From an uncultured Eubacteriales bacterium (lineage in GTDB: Bacteria > Bacillota_A > Clostridia > Oscillospirales > Oscillospiraceae): a DNA stretch of 20,185 nt. This document shows positions 1 through 7,593 of the stretch, piece by piece (the first letter of the stretch is position 1; the number at the start of each line of letters is the position of its first letter). The DNA is taken from the NCBI GenBank assembly GCA_900319835.1, contig ONPY01000040.1, positions 1 to 20,185 of the forward strand, written 5' to 3'. A model generated the notes under the pieces. It saw only the letters and a program-made list of their open reading frames with translations. It was not told where the DNA came from and did no database searches. The position numbers and the translations under genes are program-made.

Positions 1-90
1 GCGTGATTCTTTTTTGGACTTGATACCTGCCCTTTGCTTCCACATTCACGGGTGGGAGGACGGCTCACTATGCCAAAGTATTCAGTTCGT

Positions 91-363
91 TCAGGTGGCG
101 ATTCTGCCGTAAAGGGGGAGATTATAAATCGGAATGATCGGCGTTTCCCGATGACGGTACAAAATATATTTGCTCTTGCACTTCGGACAGACGACTGCGA
201 AATCTGCTGGCATGTTTTCTAAAATATATTCCAGAGGGATCAGTTCCGATTCGTTCTTCGCTTCCCGGTTGACTGCGAACGCAATGTTCTTTGCGGTACA
301 ACTTGGATTGGGGCAATCGAAAGAAGGAAGTCGAAGACGATCTTCTGCAATGGTGGTTTTCAA
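91..363 (-). CDS. small zinc-ribbon-like protein, function unknown
   Basis: A 90-aa protein. It has two cysteine pairs (CPNPSC near residues 17-22 and CPKC near 59-62) spaced like a zinc-binding ribbon. No membrane segment or enzymatic motif is visible. The chosen start is a TTG (361-363) preceded by GGAGG at 377-381 with a rather long 13-base gap, so the start is uncertain. It lies 22 bases downstream of the LexA-like gene on the same strand and is probably co-transcribed with it. Function is not recognised; DNA-, RNA- or protein-binding is only a guess from the cysteine pattern. The opposite strand is also open here, but lacks a ribbon-like motif and a good operon context. Confidence 0.6.
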   Translation of the reverse strand: MKTTIAEDRLRLPSFDCPNPSCTAKNIAFAVNREAKNESELIPLEYILENMPADFAVVCPKCKSKYILYRHRETPIIPIYNLPLYGRIAT

Positions 364-385
364 TTTCTGCCGGTGTCCTCCACAA

Positions 386-994
386 TCAATGCTTATGATA
401 CGAGCCTTTCACGATGCCCTGGATCTGCAACTCGTCTACGATGATATCTGGAAAAGCTTTTATATCCGGATTGCAGGAGTGAAGAATATACTTTTTGTTT
501 TTCGGATCGAAGCCGAGCTTTTTCAAATTATTCTTACCATCAAAGAGAGCGATGACAAGATCGCCCTCGTTTGCGGTTTGCTGCCGTTTCACAAAAACAT
601 AATCTCCGGGGAAGATACCCGCGCCGATCATGCTTTCACCCTTGGCGATCAGGGCGAAGTAATCTCCCTTTTCCACCAGCGTCTCGGGCATACGGATCGT
701 CTCAACGAAGCGCTGCTCCTCTTCCTGGCCGGGACCACATGCAACAGTTCCCAAAACGGCGATGCCATGAATGGGGGAAACTTCGCTCATTTCTTTTGTG
801 CGCGCGCTGCGATAACCGTTGTAACTCAGCTCGCCTTTTTCCTGCATATCCACAAGATAGCGGTGCACGGTCGAAAGAGGGATTCCAGTCCCCTCAACGA
901 TCTCGCGAACGCTGGGAACTTTATCGTGTTCATAATAAAACGCGTTGATGAAATCTGCGATGATCGGTTTCTTCGATTCGTCTTTCCTGCGCAT
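386..994 (-). CDS. lexA: LexA-type SOS transcriptional repressor (S24 self-cleaving protease)
   Basis: A 202-aa repressor with a winged-helix DNA-binding half and a self-cleaving protease half. Residues about 10-65 carry the LexA-type HTH (VPSVREI, then IPLSTVHRYL). The scissile bond should be Cys86-Gly87 in VACGPG. The catalytic Ser is S121 in KGESM and the general-base Lys is about K158 in NNLKKL. RecA-stimulated autocleavage would release DNA-damage genes. The start was set at ATG 992-994, because GGAGGG sits six bases upstream; an in-frame ATG at 1045 would overlap the promoter and operators. Two palindromic elements around its promoter imply autoregulation. A prophage-type S24 repressor is possible, but the wHTH and length fit LexA better. 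The next gene downstream is the zinc-ribbon protein. Confidence 0.9.
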   Translation of the reverse strand: MRRKDESKKPIIADFINAFYYEHDKVPSVREIVEGTGIPLSTVHRYLVDMQEKGELSYNGYRSARTKEMSEVSPIHGIAVLGTVACGPGQEEEQRFVETIRMPETLVEKGDYFALIAKGESMIGAGIFPGDYVFVKRQQTANEGDLVIALFDGKNNLKKLGFDPKNKKYILHSCNPDIKAFPDIIVDELQIQGIVKGSYHKH

Positions 995-1012
995 AGGGCT
1001 CCCTCCAAAGTA

Positions 1013-1062
1013 GAACAGACTGTTTCTGCGATAAGAATATATCACATGAAACAGTCTGTGTC
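1013..1062. promoter_or_regulatory. paired LexA-like operators flanking the lexA -10
   Basis: The 12-base element ACAGACTGTTTC at 1015-1026 recurs as its exact reverse complement GAAACAGTCTGT at 1048-1059. Each copy is itself a near palindrome around CAG-N-CTG; centres are near 1019 and 1055, 36 bases apart. One copy overlaps the -35/spacer and the other lies just after the predicted start site, the classic arrangement for self-repression. The element resembles but does not match the usual Gram-positive LexA box: GAAC is followed by five, not four, bases before GTTT. Confidence 0.65.
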
Positions 1063-1064
1063 AA
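1036..1064 (-). promoter_or_regulatory. sigma-A type promoter of lexA
   Basis: Read on the minus strand, a perfect TTGACA (-35, 1059-1064) is followed by a 17-base spacer and TATATT (-10, 1036-1041). Transcription should start near 1029, leaving a leader of about 35 bases before the lexA ATG. One operator-like element covers the -35/spacer and the other the start site. Confidence 0.8.
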
Positions 1065-1114
1065 TATCTTTTTGAAAATATTTGTTTCTTTTCTAGACGT
1101 GAATGCGTCAGGGG

Positions 1115-1147
1115 GAATAGGATCTGTTTTCTGACGAAGAATAGGAT
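1115..1147. repeat. short direct repeat GAATAGGAT, period 24
   Basis: GAATAGGAT occurs at 1115-1123 and 1139-1147, each followed by a related CTGTTT-containing stretch. It lies in the 136-base gap between the last gene of the large cluster and lexA. No convincing intrinsic terminator was seen in this gap; a 6-bp CGTCAG/CTGACG stem with a 19-base loop is the best candidate. Role unknown. Confidence 0.35.
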
Positions 1148-1181
1148 AATCCTGTTTACAATTTTCTGTACGATTACGCTT

Positions 1182-1691
1182 TTATGTCGGCTCGTCTCTC
1201 GATATGCTGGCTGACAGATAAGCGGCTTCCTTGAATTCCTCCAGCGCCGGATCGATCTCCTGTCCCGGCAACACCGTGGTGAAAGAACGCGGAAAAAGGG
1301 CATAACTGCGAAGCGTCGGGACATTGCGGGTAAATTCATCGTCATGCTCGTGGGAGATGAAGTACACCCAAACCTGTTTCAGCCCGGTTTCTTCGGCCCA
1401 GCTGCGCACCACTTCCTCCTCCAGGGAGGAGACGGTTTCAACCGTGGGCTTGTAAAAACGAATCGCCTTGTCGCGGGCCTCCTTAAGCCAGGAGCTGAAA
1501 TGGTTCTGCTCTCCGATCACGATATAATGATCGATAAAATGATACTTGCTGGAGCCCGGCCTTAATAAAACGCATATCTGATACTCTCTTTCCGAGAGAT
1601 ACTTCAAGAAAGAGAAACTTGCTGTTGTATAGTCTTTTGCGACGAGGATGAGATCGTGATCCCAAATGTTGCGAATGACAAATTCCTGCAC
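1182..1691 (-). CDS. uncharacterised protein, last gene of the TIR/SLOG cluster
   Basis: A 169-aa soluble protein that I do not recognise. It has no signal peptide, TM helix or cysteine cluster. The N-terminal half alternates hydrophobic strands and helices (VIRNIWDHDLILVAKDY, then YQICVLLRPG and HYIVIGEQ), suggesting an alpha/beta fold. A histidine/acid patch (FISHEHDDEF) lies near residues 113-122. The start was placed at GTG 1689-1691, since AAAGGAGGA overlapping the upstream stop sits about ten bases before it; an in-frame TTG at 1712 would place that ribosome site inside the coding region. It begins 17 bases after the SLOG-SLATT gene and is almost certainly co-translated with it, suggesting a partner or accessory role in the same system. 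Confidence 0.7.
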   Translation of the reverse strand: MQEFVIRNIWDHDLILVAKDYTTASFSFLKYLSEREYQICVLLRPGSSKYHFIDHYIVIGEQNHFSSWLKEARDKAIRFYKPTVETVSSLEEEVVRSWAEETGLKQVWVYFISHEHDDEFTRNVPTLRSYALFPRSFTTVLPGQEIDPALEEFKEAAYLSASISRDEPT

Positions 1692-1708
1692 GGTTCGGCC
1701 TCCTCCTT

Positions 1709-3310
1709 TCAAAGTGAAAGATCCGGCTTGTTATCCCGCTGATAGGAGCACCAGTTGCCGTTTTCGGTCAGCTCCTCCCGGGCCAGCACGGTCAGAACGG
1801 TATCCGTCTGTCCACACTTTTCAATCTCCGAGGACATTTTTTCGTAAAAGCGCTCCATCTTCCGGTGGTCGGAAAGCGTGCGCGGGAGGGACAGGCGCCC
1901 GTAGAAATTGGCCACAAAGAGCGTCACGGCGGAGATCGTCCCCATCAGGATTTTCAAGACCGTGCGCCAAAGCTCCACATCCCCTACCGCGACAGTGGGC
2001 CGGAACACCAGTCCGCCGCAAAGCAGCTCGTAGCCCACGCCCAGCAGATATAACCCCACGCTCAGAATCAGCGCAAAACGCACGGTGCGGTCACTGGCAG
2101 AGAGCTTTTCTTCCGTGCTCTTTGCCGCTTTTTGGTGGTACTCCCGCTGCGCATCCACCCAGCAGGAACGAATATCGTGCGCCTCTCCCGGTGCGTTTCC
2201 GATCGTCAGGGCGCAGAGTGCGTCCAGGATCCACGCGGTCTCCTCCTGCTGCGTCCAGGACAGCAGCGCGAAGGCTTGGATGCCGCTTCCCGCATAGCGC
2301 AGATAGGTCTGCACCCGCAGACATTCGGCCAGCGCGCGGTATTCGATATAGCGGCGGTGACAGTCCGAACGCACGGCATAGCGCTGACAGCCCCAGGCGG
2401 CAAGCAGCATCGCGCCGCAGACAAGGATCATCCAGATCGCCTGCGCCTCGTCGTACAGTAAAAACGCAAAGGTAACCAGGGCGCTGGCCACAGCGAGCAA
2501 GGCAAGCACGCGCCGATAACGCCCGGCATATTGTCGACTGAGTTTTCCCGCGATGCGGCTGATCGTCTCCATCTTCTTCAGAGCGGGGTCGCCGTCATGC
2601 CAGGCAGGGAGCCGGGAGTTCCCCGTTGATGAGACCTCCGAGGCGTTTTGATTGAAGTCGTTCGTTTTGCGGAGTATGTCCCAAACGGCATCCTGATTTC
2701 CCAGAATGGTCACCGTACCGGCCGTCTTTTCCGTACTTTCCACCCGCGGCGTGTAAAGGTGGATCACGGCCTCGTTGCTGCCGGAGCGCGGGGACAGGCC
2801 GGACGCGGGATCATAACTGCCGTTCAGGGCAAAGTCCACCGTCTCCGCCGTGCCGCAGCCATATTTCCCCGGCTCTCCGTCCCAGAGGGCCAGCAGCACA
2901 TGGCAGTGGGACGCCACATAGATCCCGGCCTGCCGAAACGCATACGCCCGGCTGACGCCATCTGGGGGAAGGGGTTCTGTGCTCGGCGAGACGAACACCT
3001 GCTCCGCGCGCTCACAGTGGTGGGCAAAGCGCTCGAGCGCCTCCGGGCTGAAATCCTGCTCGTAATCCGTCCGCTCCCGAGGCAGCACCGTGATCAGCGG
3101 AAGATTCAGTTCTTCCGCCACGTCGGCGCACAGGAGATCGGCGCCCTCCGCGAGAGAGCTCAGCATCACGAGCGGCGAGTGGGGACAAAGCCCGCGAAGC
3201 TTTTCCAGCTCCGCCTTCACCGCCACCGTAAGCGCCGGACGGTCTTTCTCCCGGATCGCCCGGTGTCCGGTGACCCCGATGATGATCGGGATCGTCTTCT
3301 CTGTGTCCAT
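1709..3310 (-). CDS. SLOG nucleotide-sensor domain fused to a SLATT-type membrane effector
   Basis: A 533-aa protein. Residues about 6-165 form a Rossmann-like SLOG domain: strand-loop GVTGHR (12-17), SSLAEGADLL (51-60) and a glycine/threonine loop near GCGTAETVDF (151-160). SLOG domains bind nucleotides or NAD-derived ligands; the one in Thoeris ThsA senses a cyclic ADP-ribose isomer. The C-terminal half looks like the SLATT membrane effector module: predicted TM helices near 267-285, 291-308, 411-430 and 450-469. The signature stretches are YRALAECLRVQ (324-334), CWVDAQREYH (383-392) and the tail REELTENGNW (511-520). SLATT domains are predicted pore-forming or membrane-perturbing effectors in bacterial conflict systems. 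The start overlaps the upstream stop as TGATG with GGAG about ten bases before it, showing translational coupling to the giant LRR gene. It is the most plausible membrane executor of the cluster. Confidence 0.85.
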   Translation of the reverse strand: MDTEKTIPIIIGVTGHRAIREKDRPALTVAVKAELEKLRGLCPHSPLVMLSSLAEGADLLCADVAEELNLPLITVLPRERTDYEQDFSPEALERFAHHCERAEQVFVSPSTEPLPPDGVSRAYAFRQAGIYVASHCHVLLALWDGEPGKYGCGTAETVDFALNGSYDPASGLSPRSGSNEAVIHLYTPRVESTEKTAGTVTILGNQDAVWDILRKTNDFNQNASEVSSTGNSRLPAWHDGDPALKKMETISRIAGKLSRQYAGRYRRVLALLAVASALVTFAFLLYDEAQAIWMILVCGAMLLAAWGCQRYAVRSDCHRRYIEYRALAECLRVQTYLRYAGSGIQAFALLSWTQQEETAWILDALCALTIGNAPGEAHDIRSCWVDAQREYHQKAAKSTEEKLSASDRTVRFALILSVGLYLLGVGYELLCGGLVFRPTVAVGDVELWRTVLKILMGTISAVTLFVANFYGRLSLPRTLSDHRKMERFYEKMSSEIEKCGQTDTVLTVLAREELTENGNWCSYQRDNKPDLSL

Positions 3311-6300
3311 CAGTTTTGGATCTCCAGCCAGTCACAGCTCTGCCCGTCGAGGCTGGCGATGGCCTCCCGCATGTTCCCGTTGATTTCGACTCTTTCCAGG
3401 TTTTCCAGCGCCAGCAGCGGCGTCAGATCGGTAATATCCTCCGCCCAGCCCAGGAACAGTTGTCGCAGCTCCGGATGATCCGAGACGAAGGCAGCCAGGT
3501 CCTCGTTGCTTTGCAGGTCTCCCGCAGCACCGAAATAATGTATCTCGCTGTCCGACAGCGCGTCGATCCATACGGCGGGATCGGCGTCGGTGAAGGCCAG
3601 ACCCCCAAAGCGCCGGATATGGGCGATGGCGGCGAAATCCTCCTCGCCCAGTTTCAGCTCGTTGCAGTCCAGGTCAAAGCCGATGTCTTCCTCCGCAGCG
3701 GAGAAGTCGCACTCCGCCAGAGGCGTCAGATCGTCCACCTTTGTGTTGGAGACGTTCAGATACCGCAGCTCCGGCAGATTCTGTACGCCCTGGATGGAAT
3801 CCACCGGCGTGCACTTGAGCTCCACCCAGCGCAGCTCCGGCAGGGCGAAGAGAGCGGAGGCGTCAGTCAGCTCTGCACACCCCTTGGCGGAAAAATCCTC
3901 CAGGAAGGAGAACACCTGAATGCCGCCCAGACTTTGGATCGGCTGGCCGTAGAGGTACAGCTCCCGCAGGCCGGTGAGGGCGCTGAGGCTGCTCAGATCC
4001 GTAATCACACCCGGGGAGAGAGGCGTCACCGCGTCCGTCTTGCGGTCATGGAGCTGCAGCGCCGGATTGCCGTTCCGGTCCCTGTGCTCCCAGTCCTCCC
4101 AGATGTCATAGCGGTCGAAATCGAACAGCGCATCGCCCGCGATGCCGAGCCGCTCCACCCGCCGCAGCAAAGCCGCGGGCAGGGTGTCCAGCTCGTCCAG
4201 GCTCAGAAGCTCCATCGCGCCGTCGAAAGGCTGCCAGCTGCCGTCGGGGTAGGCCACCTCGTAGTCACCCACGATCCCGGCCTCCACCAGCTCCTCCGCC
4301 TGATCTGCCACCTGGGGCGGGATCTCCAGATGCTTGATCTGCAGGCGACGCAGCGGGGAGAGGTCGCTGATGGCGTCCAGTCCCACCAGCGCTATGCTGT
4401 TATAGCTGTGACCGTCTGAGATACCTGCGAGGATGCCCAGATCGTTCAGATCCTCCATGCTCTCCAGCCGCAGAGAGCCGAAGCCGATGCCGTCGAATAC
4501 CGGCAGCGAGTAGACGCCCTGCAGCTCCAGACCCGACAGGCTGGCGTTTTCAATGGCGTTCCAATCCCGCAGACGCGGGCAGCCCGCGACCGTAAGGGTC
4601 AAAGAGCCGGGCTGTGTATAAGCGGGCAGGCTCTGTATGCCGTCCAGGCTCGTGAGGTACTGGCAGTCATACAGCATCAGTCTCTTGATGCCCCAATCCG
4701 GCAGGGTGCTCAGGTCGGTCAGATCGCCGTACCAGATCTCCAGGCTCTCTGTGACCTTGGGCAGCAGACTCAGGTCGATGCCGCCGCAGTCGTGCAGGTG
4801 CAGGTTTTTCACCTCGGCGCCCTCCAGATAGGGCAGCACGGCCGAGAGATCGCCGAAGCGGCTGCCATCTACCCGGCGCGGATTCAGATGCAGCCAGTCA
4901 TAGTGCTTGACAAAGGCAAGCCCCGAATAGTCCCGGATATCCCCGGCAAAGCCCAGACACAATCTCCCGTTATCCGGCTTGCCCTCCAGAAAGTCCAGGT
5001 CGTTCAGATTGCAGCTGTAAAGCCCGATATCCCACAGTCTGGGAAGATTGGCGAGGAAGGAGGCGTCCCGCAGGGCGTCGGGGTTGTAGTCACACTGGAG
5101 ATGGATCTGCTCCAGGGAAGAACAGCCCGCGATGGGCGTATAGTCCGTGACGCGCTCGCAGTACTGGATGTCCAAATTTTTGAGATTTTTCATCCCGTTC
5201 AGCGCGGAGATATCCCGCAGCTCATGCAGATTGTAAATGTATAGCGCTTCCAGCTTTGACGCGTCGGCGAGGAAAGACAGATCGGCGAGCGGGAGATCAG
5301 CATCCAGCCGGCATTCGCGCAGCTTTGTACAGGCAGAGAGGGCGGAAAGGTCAAGCCCGCCGCGCAGATCCTGCCCGTTGCAGATCTCCAGGTGTTCCAG
5401 CGCGGGCGGGGCAAAGGCCGAGAGGTCGGCCTCCTCCATCCGATAGAAATCAAGGAAAACTGTCCTCAGTCTCTCGCAGGAGCTGAGAGCCGCAAAGTCT
5501 GTCACCCGCGTGGAGTGCATGTCGAAGTTGTGCATATGCGCTCCGGCCAGCCAGTCCAGACTGTCAATTTCGCAATCGGAGAGGGACACGCCCTCCAGAA
5601 TAGCGGCTTCGCTCAAATCCGGAAGCGAGTCAGCACCCGCCTCCACATTCACCAGTTCCAGAAACCGCAGCTTCGGCATCAGCTCCAAAAAGCGCAGATC
5701 GTCGTAGCGGGTCATGGTATAGGCGTGCCCGTCCTCCTTGCTGATCCACCGGGGAACGTCGTCATCAAAGGTGCGATAGGCCACGTCGTCATAGACGTTG
5801 AGCCAGTGTTCTCCGGCCTCGCGGAAATCCGCGTCGGTATAATAGCCGAAATAGTCGCCAACGATGACCACGTCCTCGATGGCGGCCAGATCCTCCTCGG
5901 TGAGCCCGGCCGGGATATAGATTTCCCCGACCGTCTCCGCCATGACCGGCACGGCCTCCTCCACCGGGGGCTGCTTGGCCCGCCAGAGCAGCAGGCCGAC
6001 GACGGAGAGCAGCACGATTCCCGCCACACCGAGGATCAGGGGCAGCTTCGACTTCTGCTTCGGCAGCGCGTCAAGGATGCGCTCGGCGGTATGTGCCGCG
6101 TCCCGCCCTGAGGCGGGGATGATGTTGCGGGCGTAGAGTGCGTTTTTCAGCGTGTCCGGGATGGGCGCCGCGTCCAGCTGCATCGGCAGCACGTTCTCCG
6201 CCCCCGCGGCGATGAGATCCAGCAGCGCGCCCGTTTTGCCGCCCTCGGCATAGAAGCCCTCGGACAGAACCGCCAGCACGAGATCGTTTTTCCCCGGCGC

Positions 6301-6405
6301 CTCCGCCGACACTCGCAGTCCCCTGGCTTTCAGCGCGTCCAGCACCGGCTGCAGCGCCGCGCGGTCGGCATCGCTGCATAAAAGATGGATCACTTTTTTA
6401 CTCAT
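3310..6405 (-). CDS. giant TIR-like / TM / leucine-rich-repeat protein
   Basis: A 1031-aa protein. Residues 1-114 form a TIR-like alpha/beta domain: VIHLLCSDAD start, then LVLAVLSEGFY, then a final NVLPMQLD strand. The Glu normally found after the serine-rich loop is not evident, so it is probably not an NADase. A TM helix spans about 121-141, followed by a Trp/Arg/Lys flank and an acidic linker. From about 160 to the C-terminus it is almost all irregular internalin-like LRRs (LEDL, DISAL, DLSPL, DLTPLAE motifs) with inserts rich in Asp and Glu. The basic patch before the TM (PKQKSK) suggests N-terminus inside and LRRs outside. AAGGAGG lies upstream of the ATG. It starts 21 bases after the active-looking TIR-LRR gene and overlaps the SLOG-SLATT gene by one base. 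Likely a large ligand-recognition subunit; ligand unknown. Confidence 0.85.
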   Translation of the reverse strand: MSKKVIHLLCSDADRAALQPVLDALKARGLRVSAEAPGKNDLVLAVLSEGFYAEGGKTGALLDLIAAGAENVLPMQLDAAPIPDTLKNALYARNIIPASGRDAAHTAERILDALPKQKSKLPLILGVAGIVLLSVVGLLLWRAKQPPVEEAVPVMAETVGEIYIPAGLTEEDLAAIEDVVIVGDYFGYYTDADFREAGEHWLNVYDDVAYRTFDDDVPRWISKEDGHAYTMTRYDDLRFLELMPKLRFLELVNVEAGADSLPDLSEAAILEGVSLSDCEIDSLDWLAGAHMHNFDMHSTRVTDFAALSSCERLRTVFLDFYRMEEADLSAFAPPALEHLEICNGQDLRGGLDLSALSACTKLRECRLDADLPLADLSFLADASKLEALYIYNLHELRDISALNGMKNLKNLDIQYCERVTDYTPIAGCSSLEQIHLQCDYNPDALRDASFLANLPRLWDIGLYSCNLNDLDFLEGKPDNGRLCLGFAGDIRDYSGLAFVKHYDWLHLNPRRVDGSRFGDLSAVLPYLEGAEVKNLHLHDCGGIDLSLLPKVTESLEIWYGDLTDLSTLPDWGIKRLMLYDCQYLTSLDGIQSLPAYTQPGSLTLTVAGCPRLRDWNAIENASLSGLELQGVYSLPVFDGIGFGSLRLESMEDLNDLGILAGISDGHSYNSIALVGLDAISDLSPLRRLQIKHLEIPPQVADQAEELVEAGIVGDYEVAYPDGSWQPFDGAMELLSLDELDTLPAALLRRVERLGIAGDALFDFDRYDIWEDWEHRDRNGNPALQLHDRKTDAVTPLSPGVITDLSSLSALTGLRELYLYGQPIQSLGGIQVFSFLEDFSAKGCAELTDASALFALPELRWVELKCTPVDSIQGVQNLPELRYLNVSNTKVDDLTPLAECDFSAAEEDIGFDLDCNELKLGEEDFAAIAHIRRFGGLAFTDADPAVWIDALSDSEIHYFGAAGDLQSNEDLAAFVSDHPELRQLFLGWAEDITDLTPLLALENLERVEINGNMREAIASLDGQSCDWLEIQN

Positions 6406-6426
6406 ATCGCATCCTCCTTCAAAGAA

Positions 6427-7593
6427 TCAGGATTCTCTGATCAAAACGACCGCGAAAGCGGCCTCTTCGCTCCATGTCAGCGGCAGCATATCCCGGCTGA
6501 CCGTCACGGCTTTCAGGCTCGGCAGCTCTTCCAGCGGCCTCAGGTCGCGCACGCCGGTGTGCTCCAGGTGCAGCGTCTCCAGACTGGGCAGCTCCCTCAG
6601 CGCGGAGAGATCGTCCACGCTGCTGCCCGCAAGGCTCAGCTCCCGCAGCAGCAGGTGCCCGTTCAGGCCGGAGAGGTCGTCCAGCGGCTGGAAGATCAGG
6701 GCAAGTTTTTCCAGCTTTACCATGGATTCGATCAGACGCAGATCGGACACATTTCCCTGGATCACCGGGGCTCCGTTGACGCGGCATGTTCCATCTGCGT
6801 CGAAGGAGACGGCGGCCTTGCCGTCCACCGTCAGATTCCCGCAGAAATACAGCTCGGGGATCTCGGCGATCTGCCAGCGGTAGATCGCGTCCGCGGGAAT
6901 ACCCAGCGCCCGGCGGATGGCTCGCTCCTGCTGCTTATCGGGGAAGCTGACGGCGAAGAAGCGCTCCGCCTCTCCCAGCTCCACAATGGGCACAGGTGTC
7001 GGTGCCTCACGGGAAGCGGGCGTCTCTGTGGGGATTTCAGCTGCCGTGACCGGGTTCCATATTCCCGTAGTCAGCGCGCCGAGCACACCCGCCGCCGCCA
7101 GGAAAAAGAGCAGCGAGGCGATCAGTCCCAGCGCCCGCCAGGGGATGCGCTCCGTAAAGCGCCGGTGCACGCGGCGGGGCAGAAAGCCGGAGCGCAGGAT
7201 CGCGCCCGCACGCTCCGCCGGTTCCTCAAGCAAGGGGATCTCCTGACATTCGGCCAGAAGCTCCGACCACTTTTCGTCCGGCGATATGTCCTCCAGCCGG
7301 ACAAGCAGGATCAACTTTCCCTGCCGCGCCGCGGCCTTCATTTCGCTGTAACAGTTGTGGGATGCCAAAGCCCGCGCGGAGAGAAAGAAAATCACGCGCT
7401 CGCAGTCTTGCATATGCCGGGCAATGTTGGTCGGCCAGTCGCTCCCCGCCGGGATGCCCTCGTCGTACCAGAGCCGCCAGCCCTTTTCATGCAGGATGCG
7501 GATGGTGTCGAGGACGGTATCGGACTGGCGGTGCGCATAGCTGATAAAGACAAAGGGGCGGCTGCCCTCGTAGGGCTTGAAGAAGCCGCTCAT
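6427..7593 (-). CDS. TIR-domain / TM / LRR receptor-like protein, catalytic Glu present
   Basis: A 388-aa protein. Residues about 11-130 are a clear TIR domain: RPFVFISYAHRQSD (box 1), GWRLWYDEGIPAGSDW (38-53), VIFFLSARALASHNCYSEM (67-85). Glu84 occupies the position of the catalytic Glu of NAD+-cleaving TIR domains. A very basic segment (RRVHRRF, 140-146) precedes a TM helix (about 154-177), then a Pro/Thr-rich stalk (TETPASREAPTPVP) and an LRR N-cap (FPDKQQERAIRRALG, 217-231). Two to three LRRs near 285-365 follow. The basic residues predict TIR inside, LRR outside. The start overlaps the upstream stop as ATGA, with GGAGGTGA six bases before the ATG. It is the only one of the three TIR-like proteins here with intact-looking active-site features, so it is the candidate signal-producing enzyme. 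Confidence 0.9.
   Translation of the reverse strand: MSGFFKPYEGSRPFVFISYAHRQSDTVLDTIRILHEKGWRLWYDEGIPAGSDWPTNIARHMQDCERVIFFLSARALASHNCYSEMKAAARQGKLILLVRLEDISPDEKWSELLAECQEIPLLEEPAERAGAILRSGFLPRRVHRRFTERIPWRALGLIASLLFFLAAAGVLGALTTGIWNPVTAAEIPTETPASREAPTPVPIVELGEAERFFAVSFPDKQQERAIRRALGIPADAIYRWQIAEIPELYFCGNLTVDGKAAVSFDADGTCRVNGAPVIQGNVSDLRLIESMVKLEKLALIFQPLDDLSGLNGHLLLRELSLAGSSVDDLSALRELPSLETLHLEHTGVRDLRPLEELPSLKAVTVSRDMLPLTWSEEAAFAVVLIRES

Noticed and set aside
34..222. Small plus-strand open frame at the left edge
   Set aside because: Overlaps the zinc-ribbon gene and has no recognisable domain; the antisense zinc ribbon has the better evidence.
386..994. Prophage repressor origin for the LexA-like gene
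   Set aside because: No phage genes nearby, and the winged HTH and spacing of cleavage and catalytic residues match LexA.
1709..2475. Plus-strand open frame rich in Arg, Ser and Pro
   Set aside because: Antisense to the SLATT region; composition typical of a shadow frame and no start signal.
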